64,000 bases of DNA from Kytococcus schroeteri. Lineage in GTDB: Bacteria; Actinomycetota; Actinomycetes; Actinomycetales; Dermatophilaceae. Location: assembly GCF_042433515.1 (NCBI RefSeq), contig NZ_JBHLVH010000011.1, positions 1 through 64,000 on the forward strand, in the 5' to 3' direction. This document shows, one piece after another, positions 40,397 to 50,049 of this stretch (the first letter of the stretch is position 1; every line of letters begins with the position of its first letter). The notes under the pieces are model-generated. The model was not told where the DNA came from, did no database searches, and saw nothing but the letters and a program-made list of their open reading frames with translations. The translations under genes and the position numbers were made by a program.

Positions 40397-42850
40397 ATGT
40401 CCCAGCCCTCCCCCCGGCGCACCTCCCCGTTCCTCGCGCTGTCGGCGTTCGTCGTGGCCTGCCTGCTGGCGGGCCTGCTGGCGGCCGTGCTGCTGGTCCC
40501 CGTCACCATCGGGGTGGGCCGTGCCACGCAGGCTGGCACGACCTACTTCGACGAGCTGCCGAGTGACTTCGGCGACGACGGCGTGACCCAGCAGACCCGC
40601 ATCCTCACCGCCGACGGCAAGCAGATCGCCGCCCCCTTCGGCGAGAACCGGGTGGTCGTGGGCTCCAAGGACATCTCGCCGTGGATGAAGAAGGCGCAGG
40701 TGGCCATCGAGGACGAGCGCTTCTTCGACCACAACGGCGCCGACCTCACCGGCATCGGCCGCGCCCTGTTCAACAACTTCGGGGGCGGGGGCACCCAGGG
40801 CGGGTCGACGCTCACCCAGCAGTACGTGAAGGTCTCCCTGCAGGACCGCGCCCTGCGCGACGGCGACCTCGAGGCCGCCCGCCGCGCCACCACCCAGAAC
40901 GGCGCCGCGGGCTACGCCCGCAAGCTGCGCGAGATCAAGTACGCCGTCTCGCTGGAGAAGACCCACAGCAAGGACGAGATCCTCACCGACTACCTCAACC
41001 TCGTCTACTACGGCGACCGCGCCTACGGGGTGGAGGCCGCCGCGCAGCACTACTTCAGCGTGCCGGCCAAGGAACTCACGATCGCCCAGGCGGCCACGCT
41101 CGCCGGCATCGTGAAGGCCCCCGGGTCCAGCGACCCGGTGCGCCACCCGGAGAAGGCCCGCGACCGCCGCGACGTGGTGCTGTTCAAGATGCACCAGCTG
41201 GGGCAGATCACCGACGAGCAGTACGAGGAGGCCCGCAAGAGCGACCTCGGCCTGAAGGTCTCCTACACCCGCCGGTCGTGCGCCACCAGCGAGTACCCCT
41301 TCGTGTGCACCTACGTGGTGGAGTGGCTGCTGCGCCAGCCCGCGCTGGGCGAGTCCGAGAACGACCGCCGCACCCGGCTGGACCGTGGCGGCCTGACCAT
41401 CCGCACCACCTTCGACAGCAAGCTGCTGGACCACGCCGCCCGCGAGCTGCGCGACAAGGTGCCGGCCAAGAACGACGACGCCGTGGCCGCCGCGGCCGCC
41501 GTGGTGGAGCCCGGCACCGGCAAGGTGCGCGCCATCGCGCAGAACCGGCCCTACGGCCTGAACAGCGGCAAGGGCGAGACCGCGGTCGGCTACGCGGTGG
41601 ACCGGCCGTTCACCTCCAGCGGAGGCTTCGCCATCGGTTCCACGGCCAAGCTCTACTCGGCCATCACGGCAGTGCGCGACGGCTTCCCGGTGGACGGCAG
41701 GATCGGCCTGCGCGAGACGGTGGACCTCACCGCGCTCAACTCCCGCGGCGAGGAGCGCACCGTGCCCAAGGCCGTGTTCCGTCCGCAGGAGTTCGACCCC
41801 TGCGCTGAGGTCAAGGACGGCGAGCTGTGGGCCGTGCAGAACGACCACGGCAGCTTCCGCGACGCGATCCCGTTCAAGGAGGCCACCGAGGAGTCCGTGA
41901 ACACCGCGTACTCCGAGCTGACCACCGCCCTGAACCCCTGCCGCGTGCGCGACACGATGACGCAGATGGGCCTGCACCGCTCCCAGCTGGACGACCAGGG
42001 CCAGTACGTGCCCTTCTCCACCAAGCCCGGCTCGGTGGCCCTGGGCGCCGACGAGGCCAGCCCGCTGACGGTGGCCAACTCGTTCGCCACCCTGGCCTCC
42101 GGCGGCATGCGCTGCGATCCCTACCCGGTGGAGAAGATCACCGACTTCGAGGGCCGCGAGGTGGAGCTGGACGCCGAGCACTGCGAGCGCGTGCTCGAGG
42201 AGGGTGAGGCCGCGGCGGTGACCGACGTGTTCCGCTCGGTGCCCGAGACCACCTCCGGTGGCGCCTCCCGCGCCCGCCTCTCCGGGGGCCGCGTGTCGGC
42301 CGGCAAGACCGGCACGGCCGACGGCTCGGACGAGACCTGGTACACCGGCTACACCCCGCAGCTCGCGGCCTCGGTGTGGGTCGGCACGCCCGACAGTCTG
42401 GGCAACCTGCGCGACATCGAGCTGGGTGGCCGGGCCTACCCGGGCTGGCTGTACGGCTCCAGCCTGGCCGCGCCCACCTTCCGGTCGATCATGGACTTCG
42501 CCCACCGCGACATGCCGGTGGAGCAGTTCCCGACCCCGCCGGCCGAGCTGACGAAGGGCCACCTGGTGGACGTGCCGGACGTCAGCGACAAGACCGTGCT
42601 GGAGGCCCGTGAGGAACTGCGCAAGGCCGGCATCCTGGCGCTCAACACCAAGCCGTGGGCCCCGGGTGACGCCACCATCGAGAGCATCGAGACCACCAAC
42701 GGCTCCCAGCAGGACACGGCCCAGTTCGTGAAGCTCACGCCGCGGACCGACGCCGAGCAGCCGAGCCCGGACCAGATCCGCAAGGAGCTGGAGGCCCAGG
42801 GCGACGGCACGCAGGGCTCGGTGGCCGACGGGAACACCGGCGAGAACTGA
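40397..42850 (+). CDS. Class A penicillin-binding protein with PASTA domain (PonA2-like)
   Basis: 817 residues. One N-terminal membrane helix (FLALSAFVVACLLAGLLAAVLLVPV); GT51 glycosyltransferase with AIEDERFFDHNGAD and GGSTLTQQYVK; transpeptidase with SxxK at GSTAK, SxN at ESVNTAYSEL and KTG in SAGKTGTADGS. One PASTA domain at the C-terminus (DVPDVSDKTVLEAREELRKAGI region) and an acidic tail. Polymerises and crosslinks peptidoglycan. ATG at 40397 has no clear ribosome-binding site. Confidence 0.95.
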   Translation: MSQPSPRRTSPFLALSAFVVACLLAGLLAAVLLVPVTIGVGRATQAGTTYFDELPSDFGDDGVTQQTRILTADGKQIAAPFGENRVVVGSKDISPWMKKAQVAIEDERFFDHNGADLTGIGRALFNNFGGGGTQGGSTLTQQYVKVSLQDRALRDGDLEAARRATTQNGAAGYARKLREIKYAVSLEKTHSKDEILTDYLNLVYYGDRAYGVEAAAQHYFSVPAKELTIAQAATLAGIVKAPGSSDPVRHPEKARDRRDVVLFKMHQLGQITDEQYEEARKSDLGLKVSYTRRSCATSEYPFVCTYVVEWLLRQPALGESENDRRTRLDRGGLTIRTTFDSKLLDHAARELRDKVPAKNDDAVAAAAAVVEPGTGKVRAIAQNRPYGLNSGKGETAVGYAVDRPFTSSGGFAIGSTAKLYSAITAVRDGFPVDGRIGLRETVDLTALNSRGEERTVPKAVFRPQEFDPCAEVKDGELWAVQNDHGSFRDAIPFKEATEESVNTAYSELTTALNPCRVRDTMTQMGLHRSQLDDQGQYVPFSTKPGSVALGADEASPLTVANSFATLASGGMRCDPYPVEKITDFEGREVELDAEHCERVLEEGEAAAVTDVFRSVPETTSGGASRARLSGGRVSAGKTGTADGSDETWYTGYTPQLAASVWVGTPDSLGNLRDIELGGRAYPGWLYGSSLAAPTFRSIMDFAHRDMPVEQFPTPPAELTKGHLVDVPDVSDKTVLEAREELRKAGILALNTKPWAPGDATIESIETTNGSQQDTAQFVKLTPRTDAEQPSPDQIRKELEAQGDGTQGSVADGNTGEN

Positions 42851-42868
42851 CCGGTCGCCCCCGGCACA

Positions 42869-42913
42869 CGCAGGGAGGGGGGGCACCCCATCGGGGTGCC
42901 CGCCCTCCCTGCG
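42869..42913. terminator. Convergent terminator after the PBP gene
   Basis: CGCAGGGAGGG...GGCACCCC pairs with GGGGTGCC...CCCTCCCTGCG around loop ATC; about 20 bp with one bulge. Confidence 0.85.
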
Positions 42914-42939
42914 CGAGGTGGCCCGTCGCGGGCCGGGGC

Positions 42940-43392
42940 TCAGCCCAGGTGCTTCTTCACCGCGGCGGCCACGCGGCCGCCCTCGGCGCGGCCGGCGACC
43001 TTGGCCTGCGCGGCCTTCATGGCCTGACCCATCTGGGACGTCTCGGTGACGCCGGCCTCGGCGACGGCCTCGGCCACCAGCGCCTCGAGCTCCTCGTCGG
43101 AGAGCTGCTTCGGCAGGTAGCCCTCGATGACCTCGAGCTCGGCCTTCTCGGACTCGGCCAGCTCCGGGCGGCCGGCCTTCTCGTACTCGGCGATGGCGTC
43201 GCGGCGCTTCTTGCCCTCCTTGGTGATGACGGCCAGCACCTCCTCGTCGGTCAGCTCCTTGGCCTCGCTGCCGGCCACCTCGGCGTTCTGGATGGCGGTG
43301 CGCACCATGCGCAGGGTGGAGGAGGTCACCTTGTCGCGGGCCTTCATGGCAGTGGTGAGGTCGGCGGTGATCTGCTGCTTGAGGTCGCTCAT
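42940..43392 (-). CDS. GatB/YqeY-domain protein
   Basis: 150 residues; LKQQITADLTTAMKARDKVTSSTLRMVRTAI at the start and QMGQAMKAAQAKVAGRAEGGRVAAAVKK at the end are the YqeY family ends, related to the tRNA-binding tail domain of GatB. Free-standing YqeY is of uncertain function. Divergent from the phosphoesterase gene. Confidence 0.95.
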   Translation of the reverse strand: MSDLKQQITADLTTAMKARDKVTSSTLRMVRTAIQNAEVAGSEAKELTDEEVLAVITKEGKKRRDAIAEYEKAGRPELAESEKAELEVIEGYLPKQLSDEELEALVAEAVAEAGVTETSQMGQAMKAAQAKVAGRAEGGRVAAAVKKHLG

Positions 43393-43448
43393 GGGCAGAT
43401 CATCCCACCGGCCGGGGCCGCCACCCTCCCCGGTGCGATGATGGCGCC

Positions 43449-44474
43449 GTGGACACCCGACGCCTGCTGACCCGCCTGCGCGACCGCGAACCCCGCCCCG
43501 GGGCGCTCGCCGGGGTGGGACGCGGCGCCGCGCTGGGGGCGGCCGCCGTGGCCGGCGCCGGGGCCGCGTGCGTGGCCTGGGGCCACTTCGTGGAGCGCCA
43601 CCTGTACACCCTGCGCCGCTTCACGGTGCCGGTGCTGCCCGAGGGGGCGCTGCCGCTGCGGGTGCTGCACGTCAGCGACCTGCACCTGGTGCCCGGCCAG
43701 CGGCGCCGCATGCAGTGGGTGCACGACCTGGCCGCCCTGGAGCCGGACCTCGTGGTGAACACCGGCGACAACATGTCGTCCACGGCCGCGGTGCCGTGGG
43801 TGATGGCCACCTTCGACGACCTGCTGGCCACGCCCGGGGTGTTCGTGCGCGGATCCAATGACTACTTCTCCCCCCGCCCGGTGGACCCACTGAAGTACGT
43901 CACCCAGGGCCGGAGCCGCTACGGCGGGCGCACCCAGCGTGACATGCCCTGGCGGGAGCTCGTGGCCGGCTTCGAGGAGCGCGGCTGGGTGGACCTCACG
44001 CACCGCCGCCACCGCATCGAGGTGGAGGGGGTGCGCCTGGAGTTCGTGGGCGTGGACGACCCGCACCTGGAGCTGGACGACTACGCCAGCGTGGCCGGGC
44101 CGGCCGCCCGCGACGCGGACCTCACCATCGGCGTCACCCACGCCCCCTACCAGCGGGTGCTGGACGCGATGGTGGCCGACGGCGCCGGGCTGGTGATCGC
44201 CGGCCACACCCACGGCGGGCAGGTGTGCCTGCCCGGCATCGGGGCGCTGACCACCAACTGCGACCTGGACCCCGGGCGTGTCAAGGGCGTCTCCCGCTGG
44301 TGGCCCGGGGCCGGCTCGCGCCCGTCGGCGGCCGCCCCGGACGACGCCGCGTGGATGCACGTCTCGGCGGGTCTGGGTCACTCCCCGATGGCGCCCTACC
44401 GGTTCGCCTGCCGCCCGGAGGCGACGCTGCTCACCCTCGTGCCGCGGGGCTCCTCCTCGCCGTCCGCGGACTGA
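43449..44474 (+). CDS. Membrane-anchored metallophosphoesterase
   Basis: 341 residues. An N-terminal hydrophobic helix (ALGAAAVAGAGAACVAWGHF) is followed by calcineurin-like motifs VSDLHLVPG (D-x-H), VVNTGDNM (GD), GSNDYF (GN[H/D] variant, Asp in place of His), THAPY and AGHTHGGQV (GHxH). YkuE/UDP-diacylglucosamine-hydrolase-type lipid phosphoesterases look like this. Position by the PBP gene matches Rv3683. GTG start. Confidence 0.9.
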   Translation: MDTRRLLTRLRDREPRPGALAGVGRGAALGAAAVAGAGAACVAWGHFVERHLYTLRRFTVPVLPEGALPLRVLHVSDLHLVPGQRRRMQWVHDLAALEPDLVVNTGDNMSSTAAVPWVMATFDDLLATPGVFVRGSNDYFSPRPVDPLKYVTQGRSRYGGRTQRDMPWRELVAGFEERGWVDLTHRRHRIEVEGVRLEFVGVDDPHLELDDYASVAGPAARDADLTIGVTHAPYQRVLDAMVADGAGLVIAGHTHGGQVCLPGIGALTTNCDLDPGRVKGVSRWWPGAGSRPSAAAPDDAAWMHVSAGLGHSPMAPYRFACRPEATLLTLVPRGSSSPSAD

Positions 44475-44544
44475 GCCCCACGCCGCCCGACCCGACGACG
44501 CACCTGCCCCGACCCGACGACCCGACCTCACCCCGGAGGCCCCC

Positions 44545-45369
44545 ATGACCGGAACCCTGAACGGCCGCACCATCCTCATGTCCGGCGGGAGCCGCGGCAT
44601 CGGCCTGGCCATCGCCCTGCGGGCCGCCCAGGGCGGCGCCAACGTGGCGCTGCTGGCCAAGACCGACACGCCCCACCCGGCGCTGGAGGGCACCATCCAC
44701 ACCGCCGCCGAGCAGATCGAGGCCGCCGGCGGGCAGGCCCTGGCCGTGGTGGGCGACGTGCGCTCCGAGGAGTCCGTCCGCGAGGCCGTGGCCGCCACCG
44801 TGGAGCGCTTCGGGGGCATCGACGTGGTGGTCAACAACGCCAGCGCCGTGGACGTCTCGCCGGCCCGCGAGCTGCCCATGAAGAAGTACGACCTCATGCA
44901 GGAGGTCAACACCCGCGGCACCTACCTGCTCACCAGCGCCGCCATCGAGCACCTGGAGCGCTCGGACAACCCGCACGTGCTCACCATGTCGCCGCCGCTG
45001 ACCATGGACCCGAAGTGGTTCGGCCCGCACACGGCGTACACCATCAGCAAGTACGGCATGAGCATGGTGACGCTCGGCCTGGCCGAGGAGCTGCGGGAGG
45101 CCGGCATCGCGGTGAACAGCCTGTGGCCGCGCACCATCATCGCCACGGCGGCCATCCGCAACGTGCTGGGCGGTGAGGCCGCCATGGCCCGCGCCCGCGA
45201 CCCGCGCATCATGGGCGATGCCGCGCACGCCGTGCTGGTGCGCGACGCCCGCGAGCGGACCGGCCAGTTCCTCGTGGACGACGAGGTGCTGGCCGAGGCG
45301 GGCGTCACCGACCTGAGCGTCTACGGTGGCTCGCCCGACACGCTGCAGCCCGACATCTTCCTGCCCTGA
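44545..45369 (+). CDS. Short-chain dehydrogenase/reductase (HSDL2-like)
   Basis: 274 residues. TILMSGGSRGIGLAIAL is the Gly-rich NAD(P) motif (SGxxxGIG), VVVNNASAV the NNAG-like strand, and TAYTISKYGMSM the YxxxK active site. Serine of the triad is in LTMSPPL. Sequence style (KTDTPHPALEGTIHTAA) is that of HSDL2/SCP2-type SDRs that may act in fatty-acid metabolism. GGAGG precedes the ATG. Confidence 0.93.
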   Translation: MTGTLNGRTILMSGGSRGIGLAIALRAAQGGANVALLAKTDTPHPALEGTIHTAAEQIEAAGGQALAVVGDVRSEESVREAVAATVERFGGIDVVVNNASAVDVSPARELPMKKYDLMQEVNTRGTYLLTSAAIEHLERSDNPHVLTMSPPLTMDPKWFGPHTAYTISKYGMSMVTLGLAEELREAGIAVNSLWPRTIIATAAIRNVLGGEAAMARARDPRIMGDAAHAVLVRDARERTGQFLVDDEVLAEAGVTDLSVYGGSPDTLQPDIFLP

Positions 45370-45410
45370 CCCCCTCCGGGTACGCCCGGACCGCCCCGCC
45401 TGGAGCCCCG

Positions 45411-46763
45411 ATGTCCCTCGTCATGAAGTTCGGCGGTTCCTCCGTCGCCGATGCCGCGCACCTCGCCCAGGTGGGTGAGCTGGTGACCGCCGCGATGCCG
45501 CGCCGCCCGCTGGTGGTGCTCTCGGCCACGGGCAAGACCACCAACGCGCTCGTGGCGGCCGCGGAGGCGGCGGAGGCCGGCCGCACCGAGGAGGCGCTGG
45601 GGCTCAGCGCGCAGGTGCGGCGCGCGCACGAGGCCATCGCGCACGAGCTGCTGGGCGGCGTCTCCCCGGAGCTGGAGTCGGCCTTCGACGCACTGTTCGG
45701 CGACCTGGACAGCCTGCTGCGGGCGGTGGCGATCCTCGCCGAGCTCTCCCCGCGCAGCCGCGACGCCATCCTCTCCACCGGCGAGCGCCTCTCCACCCGT
45801 CTGCTCTCGGACCACCTGGGCGTGCCGCTGCTGGACGCCCGCCAGCTGGTGCACACCGACTCGCGCCACGGCGCGGCCCGCCCGGACACCGAGGCCATCG
45901 CCCGCTCGGTGCAGCGCCGGGCCGTTCCGGCCCTGGAGGAGGCCGGCGCGGCGGTGACGCAGGGTTTCATCGGCAGCGACGCGCACGGCACCACCACCAC
46001 GCTGGGCCGCGGTGGCAGCGACTACTCGGCCTCCCTGCTGGGGGCCGCGCTCGGCGCCGAGGAGGTGCAGATCTGGACCGACGTGGAGGGGCTGCTCACG
46101 TGCGACCCGCGCGTCGTGCCGGCCGCGCACTCGGTGCCGGAGGTGTCAGCCGCCGAGGCCGCGGAGCTCGCCGCGTTCGGCGCCAACGTGCTCCACCCGG
46201 CCACCATCGCGCCGGCCATGGAGGCGGGCGCGATGGTGACGGTGCGCCACACCCAGCGCCCCGAGGGCGACTTCACCACCATCCGCCCCGGCGAGGTGGG
46301 CACGCAGTCCGCCACCGCCATCGCGGCGCGGGGGCCGGTGACGCTGCTCAACATCACCTCCCCGCGGATGCTGGAGCACGCCGGGTTCATGCAGCGGCTG
46401 TTCGACGTGTTCGGCCGCCACGGCGTGGTGGTGGGGCTCATCTCCACCGCCGAGGTGAGCGTCTCGGTGACCGTGGAGGGCGAGGTCGACCTCGATGCGG
46501 TGGTGCGGGAGATCGGCGGGTTCGCCACCGTGGAGGTGGCGCGCGACCGCGTCATCGTGGCCGTGGTGGGCGACCGGCTGCGGGCCACGCGCGGGCTGGC
46601 GGCACGGGTGTTCGCCAGCCTGGCACCGGTGGCCAACATCGAGATGATCAGCCAGGGGTCCAACGAGATCAACCTCTCGGTGGTCATCCGCGCCGACGAG
46701 CGCGACGACGCCCTGCGCGCCCTGCACGCAGGCCTGTTCGAGGGGGACCAGCCCACCGTCTGA
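45411..46763 (+). CDS. lysC: Aspartate kinase (LysC-type, catalytic plus two ACT domains)
   Basis: 450 residues: KFGGSSVADA at the N-terminus, GFIGSDAHGTTTTLGRGGSDYSA in the nucleotide-binding region, then a regulatory tail with two ACT units (TLLNITSPRMLEHAGFMQRLFDVFGRHGVVVGLISTAEVSVSVTV). The layout is closer to the monofunctional E. coli LysC type than to the alpha/beta enzyme usual in Actinobacteria. First step of Lys/Thr/Met synthesis, probably feedback-inhibited. No visible attenuator. An asd gene is not adjacent. Confidence 0.93.
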   Translation: MSLVMKFGGSSVADAAHLAQVGELVTAAMPRRPLVVLSATGKTTNALVAAAEAAEAGRTEEALGLSAQVRRAHEAIAHELLGGVSPELESAFDALFGDLDSLLRAVAILAELSPRSRDAILSTGERLSTRLLSDHLGVPLLDARQLVHTDSRHGAARPDTEAIARSVQRRAVPALEEAGAAVTQGFIGSDAHGTTTTLGRGGSDYSASLLGAALGAEEVQIWTDVEGLLTCDPRVVPAAHSVPEVSAAEAAELAAFGANVLHPATIAPAMEAGAMVTVRHTQRPEGDFTTIRPGEVGTQSATAIAARGPVTLLNITSPRMLEHAGFMQRLFDVFGRHGVVVGLISTAEVSVSVTVEGEVDLDAVVREIGGFATVEVARDRVIVAVVGDRLRATRGLAARVFASLAPVANIEMISQGSNEINLSVVIRADERDDALRALHAGLFEGDQPTV

Positions 46764-46785
46764 GGGCGGAGCGCACCACCACCAG

Positions 46786-46827
46786 TTGACACGGTGATGC
46801 GTCACGCTTATGTTGGTGACAGATCAC
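46786..46827 (+). promoter_or_regulatory. YceI promoter with two GTGA-N4-TCAC operators
   Basis: TTGACA (46786-46791) and TATGTT (46809-46814) are 17 bp apart, a near-canonical promoter. One GTGA-N4-TCAC palindrome lies in the spacer (46794-46805), another at the transcription start (46816-46827), 22 bp centre to centre. A repressor on these sites would block initiation; its gene is not in the window as far as I can see. Confidence 0.75.
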
Positions 46828-46847
46828 CTATCAATGGAGGAGTCACC

Positions 46848-47393
46848 ATGACCACGCTCGAGCAGCTCACCGGTACGTACACCATCGACCCGACCCACTC
46901 GCGCATCGGCTTCGTGACCCGCCACGCCATGGTCACCAAGGTGCGCGGCAGCTTCAACGACTTCGAGGGCACCGCCACCACCGGCGCCGACCTCGCCGAC
47001 ACCTCCATCGATCTGACCGCCCAGGTGGCCAGCATCGACACCCGCAACGCCGACCGCGACCAGCACCTCAAGGCCGGGGACTTCTTCGGCGCCGACGAGT
47101 TCCCCACCCTCACCTTCCGCTCCACCCAGGTGACCGCCACCGACGCCGACACCCTGCGCGTCACCGGCGACCTCACCATCAAGGGCACCACCCGCCCCGT
47201 GACCGTCGACTTCGACTTCGAGGGCGCCGCCACCGACCCCTTCGGCAACGAGCGCATCGGCTTCGAGGGCCGCACCAGCATCAACCGCAGCGACTTCGGC
47301 CTGACCTTCAACGCCGCCCTGGAGACCGGTGGCGTGCTGGTCTCCGAGAAGGTGGAGCTGGAGTTCGAGGTGTCGGCCATCAAGAACGCCTGA
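46848..47393 (+). CDS. YceI-family lipocalin-like protein
   Basis: 181 residues. GTYTIDPTHSRIGFVTRHAMVTKVRGSFNDF opens the YceI beta-barrel, LKAGDFFGADEFPTLTFRST and DFGLTFNAALETGGVLVSEKVELEFEVSA are the other signatures. Family members bind polyisoprenoid-like lipids. No signal peptide: it stays in the cytosol. Start at 46848 after GGAGGAG. Confidence 0.95.
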   Translation: MTTLEQLTGTYTIDPTHSRIGFVTRHAMVTKVRGSFNDFEGTATTGADLADTSIDLTAQVASIDTRNADRDQHLKAGDFFGADEFPTLTFRSTQVTATDADTLRVTGDLTIKGTTRPVTVDFDFEGAATDPFGNERIGFEGRTSINRSDFGLTFNAALETGGVLVSEKVELEFEVSAIKNA

Positions 47394-47429
47394 TCCCATC
47401 CCACCCGCGGCACCCCCGCACTCGATGCC

Positions 47430-47460
47430 GTGAGGCCCGCCCCGGCGGGGCGGGCCTCAC
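47430..47460. terminator. Terminator after yceI
   Basis: GTGAGGCCCGCCCC pairs perfectly with GGGGCGGGCCTCAC around loop GGC. Confidence 0.88.
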
Positions 47461-47509
47461 GCGTGCCCGGGCCTTGTGGGGCGACGGGCCGGCTGGGAGC
47501 GTGGTGGGC

Positions 47510-47893
47510 ATGGAGATGACGCGCAGAATCATCGTGCTGGACGCCGCCGACCTCGAGGCCGTGTCCACCTTCTGGGCCGGCCTGCTGGACGGCACCGTGG
47601 AACGCCAGGACGACGACTGGCACCGCGTGCTGATCGACGGGGACTGGGAGTTCTGCGTGCAGCTCGCCCCGGACCACGTGCCCCCGCAGTGGCCCGACGG
47701 GCAGCCGCAACAGGTGCACCTGGACCTCTACCCGTCCGACCTCGAGGCCGCGCACGCCAAGGCCTTGGAGCTCGGCGCGACGCTGCTGCAGACCCAGGAC
47801 GTGGACCCCAACGGCCGCGGCGGCTTCCGCGTGTACGCCGACCCGGCCGGGCACCCCTTCTGCCTTTGCTGGGAGGGCTCCCCCGGGGAATGA
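47510..47893 (+). CDS. VOC-superfamily (glyoxalase-like) protein
   Basis: 127 residues forming two beta-alpha-beta-beta-beta halves: RRIIVLDAADLEAVSTFWAGLLDG, and QQVHLDLYPSDLEAAHAKALELGATLL with VYADPAGHPFCLCW at the end. Typical small VOC protein of unknown substrate (resistance or dioxygenase-like). Starts at the ATG of MEMTRR. Confidence 0.85.
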   Translation: MEMTRRIIVLDAADLEAVSTFWAGLLDGTVERQDDDWHRVLIDGDWEFCVQLAPDHVPPQWPDGQPQQVHLDLYPSDLEAAHAKALELGATLLQTQDVDPNGRGGFRVYADPAGHPFCLCWEGSPGE

Positions 47894-47987
47894 GGGTCCC
47901 CAGCCGAGGGCGCGCAGGCCGCCCGGACCCCGTCCGGTCCGGTGCGGTCACCGGCTCATGCCCTGCCCGTCGCGGGGGAACGGGGGC

Positions 47988-47993
47988 TAGAGT
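47988..47993 (+). promoter_or_regulatory. -10 element upstream of the cobalamin riboswitch
   Basis: TAGAGT, TANNNT consensus, about 7 nt before the first riboswitch base. No clear -35. Confidence 0.5.
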
Positions 47994-47997
47994 GTGC

Positions 47998-48151
47998 CGG
48001 TCGGTTGCACCCCGGTCGGGGTGCGAGGGAACCCGGTGAGAGGCCGGGACTGACGCGCAGCGGTATGGGCTGTGCGCGGGGACACAGTGCCACTGGCCAC
48101 AGGCCGGGAAGGCGTCCTCGCGTGGGAGCCCGAGTCCGAAGACCTGCCGAC
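47998..48151 (+). promoter_or_regulatory. Cobalamin (B12) riboswitch
   Basis: In order: hairpin GCACCCCGGTCGGGGTGC, GAGGGAACCCGGTGAGAGGC with CGGGACTGACGCGCAG (the GGAAxCCGGTGxxAxxCCGG...CTGxCxCGCAxCxG core), then GTGCCACTGG, GGCCGGGAAGGCG and the closing GAGTCCGAAGACCTGCC. It leads into the BtuCDF operon and should repress it when cobalamin is present, probably by covering the ribosome site near 48190. Confidence 0.93.
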
Positions 48152-48196
48152 GCTGTTCACCGTCCGCGGGCCTCGCGACTTGGGCCCCGATGAGAG

Positions 48197-49257
48197 ATGT
48201 GGGTCACTCCCTTGCCTGATGCTGCCCGATCCCGGCCGCCCACCGCGGTCCTGATGGTCCTGCTCACCCTGGTGCTGCTGGCCAGCATGCTCGCCTCGCT
48301 CGCAGTGGGCGCCGTCTCCCTGCCCGTGGCCACCGTGTGGAGCGTCGTTCAGGCGCACCTGGGTGGCCAGCCCGCCGACCCGACCTGGGACGCCATCGTG
48401 TGGGACCTGCGCGCCCCGCGCACCCTGCTCGCCGCCGTCGCCGGCGCGGGGCTGGCCGTGGCCGGGGCCGGGATGCAGACCCTGGTGCGCAACCCGCTGG
48501 CCGATCCCTACCTGCTGGGCGTCTCCTCGGGCGCCGGGGTGGGGGCGACGGCCGTCATCACCACCGGCGCCCTGTCCGGACTGGGCGTCTGGGCCCTCTC
48601 CGGCGGGGCGCTGCTGGGCGCCCTGGCCGCCGCAGCCCTGGTGTTCGGGGTCGCGATGCTGCAGGGCGGCCTGACGCCGCTGCGGCTCGTGCTCACCGGG
48701 GTGGTGCTGTCGTCGGCGTTCAGCGCCGTCTCCAGCTTCCTGGTCTTCCGTTCCGGTGACCCGAGGGCGGCCCAGTCGGTGCTCTTCTGGCTGCTGGGAA
48801 GCGTCAGCGGTGCGAGCTGGCAGGTGCTGCTGCCCGCCACGGTCACGACCGTGGTCGCCGTGCTGGTGATGGTGGCCTTCTCCCGCTGGCTCGACGCGCT
48901 GTCCGCCGGCCCCGACCTCGCCGCCTCCCTCGGGATCCCGGTCAAGGGCCTGCGAGTGGCCCTGTTCGTCGGCCTCGCCGCGCTGGTCGGGGTGCTCGTG
49001 GCCGTCTCCGGCGGCATCGGGTTCGTCGGGCTCGTCGTACCCCACCTGGTCCGCATGGTGGTCGGCGCCCGCCATCGGGCCGTCGTCCCCGTGGCCGCCC
49101 TGAGCGGCGCCGTCTTCCTGGTGTGGGTCGACATGGCCGCCCGGGTCAGCGTCCGCCCCCAGGAGATCCCGCTGTCGGTGGTCACCGGCATCGTGGGAGC
49201 ACCGGTGTTCCTCGTGCTCGTCGGTCGCCGCCACTACCGCTACAACGGAGCCGACTG

Positions 49258-49258
<1 letters not shown>
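48197..49258 (+). CDS. btuC: FecCD/BtuC-family ABC transporter permease
   Basis: 353 residues with about ten membrane helices (for example AVLMVLLTLVLLASMLASLAVGAV, LLAAVAGAGLAVAGAGMQTLVRNPLADP, GLAALVGVLVAVSGGIGFVGLVVPH). RNPLADPYLLGVSSGAG is the family signature. The riboswitch in front points to cobalamin or cobinamide as substrate rather than a siderophore. ATG at 48197 behind a GAGAG site; stop overlaps the ATPase start (TGATG). Confidence 0.92.

Positions 49259-50045
<787 letters not shown>

Positions 50046-50049
<4 letters not shown>

Noticed and set aside
40196..42886. Long open frame antisense to the penicillin-binding protein gene
   Set aside because: Only its last 52 codons (DUF4177) read as a protein; the rest is complementary to well-conserved PBP motifs.
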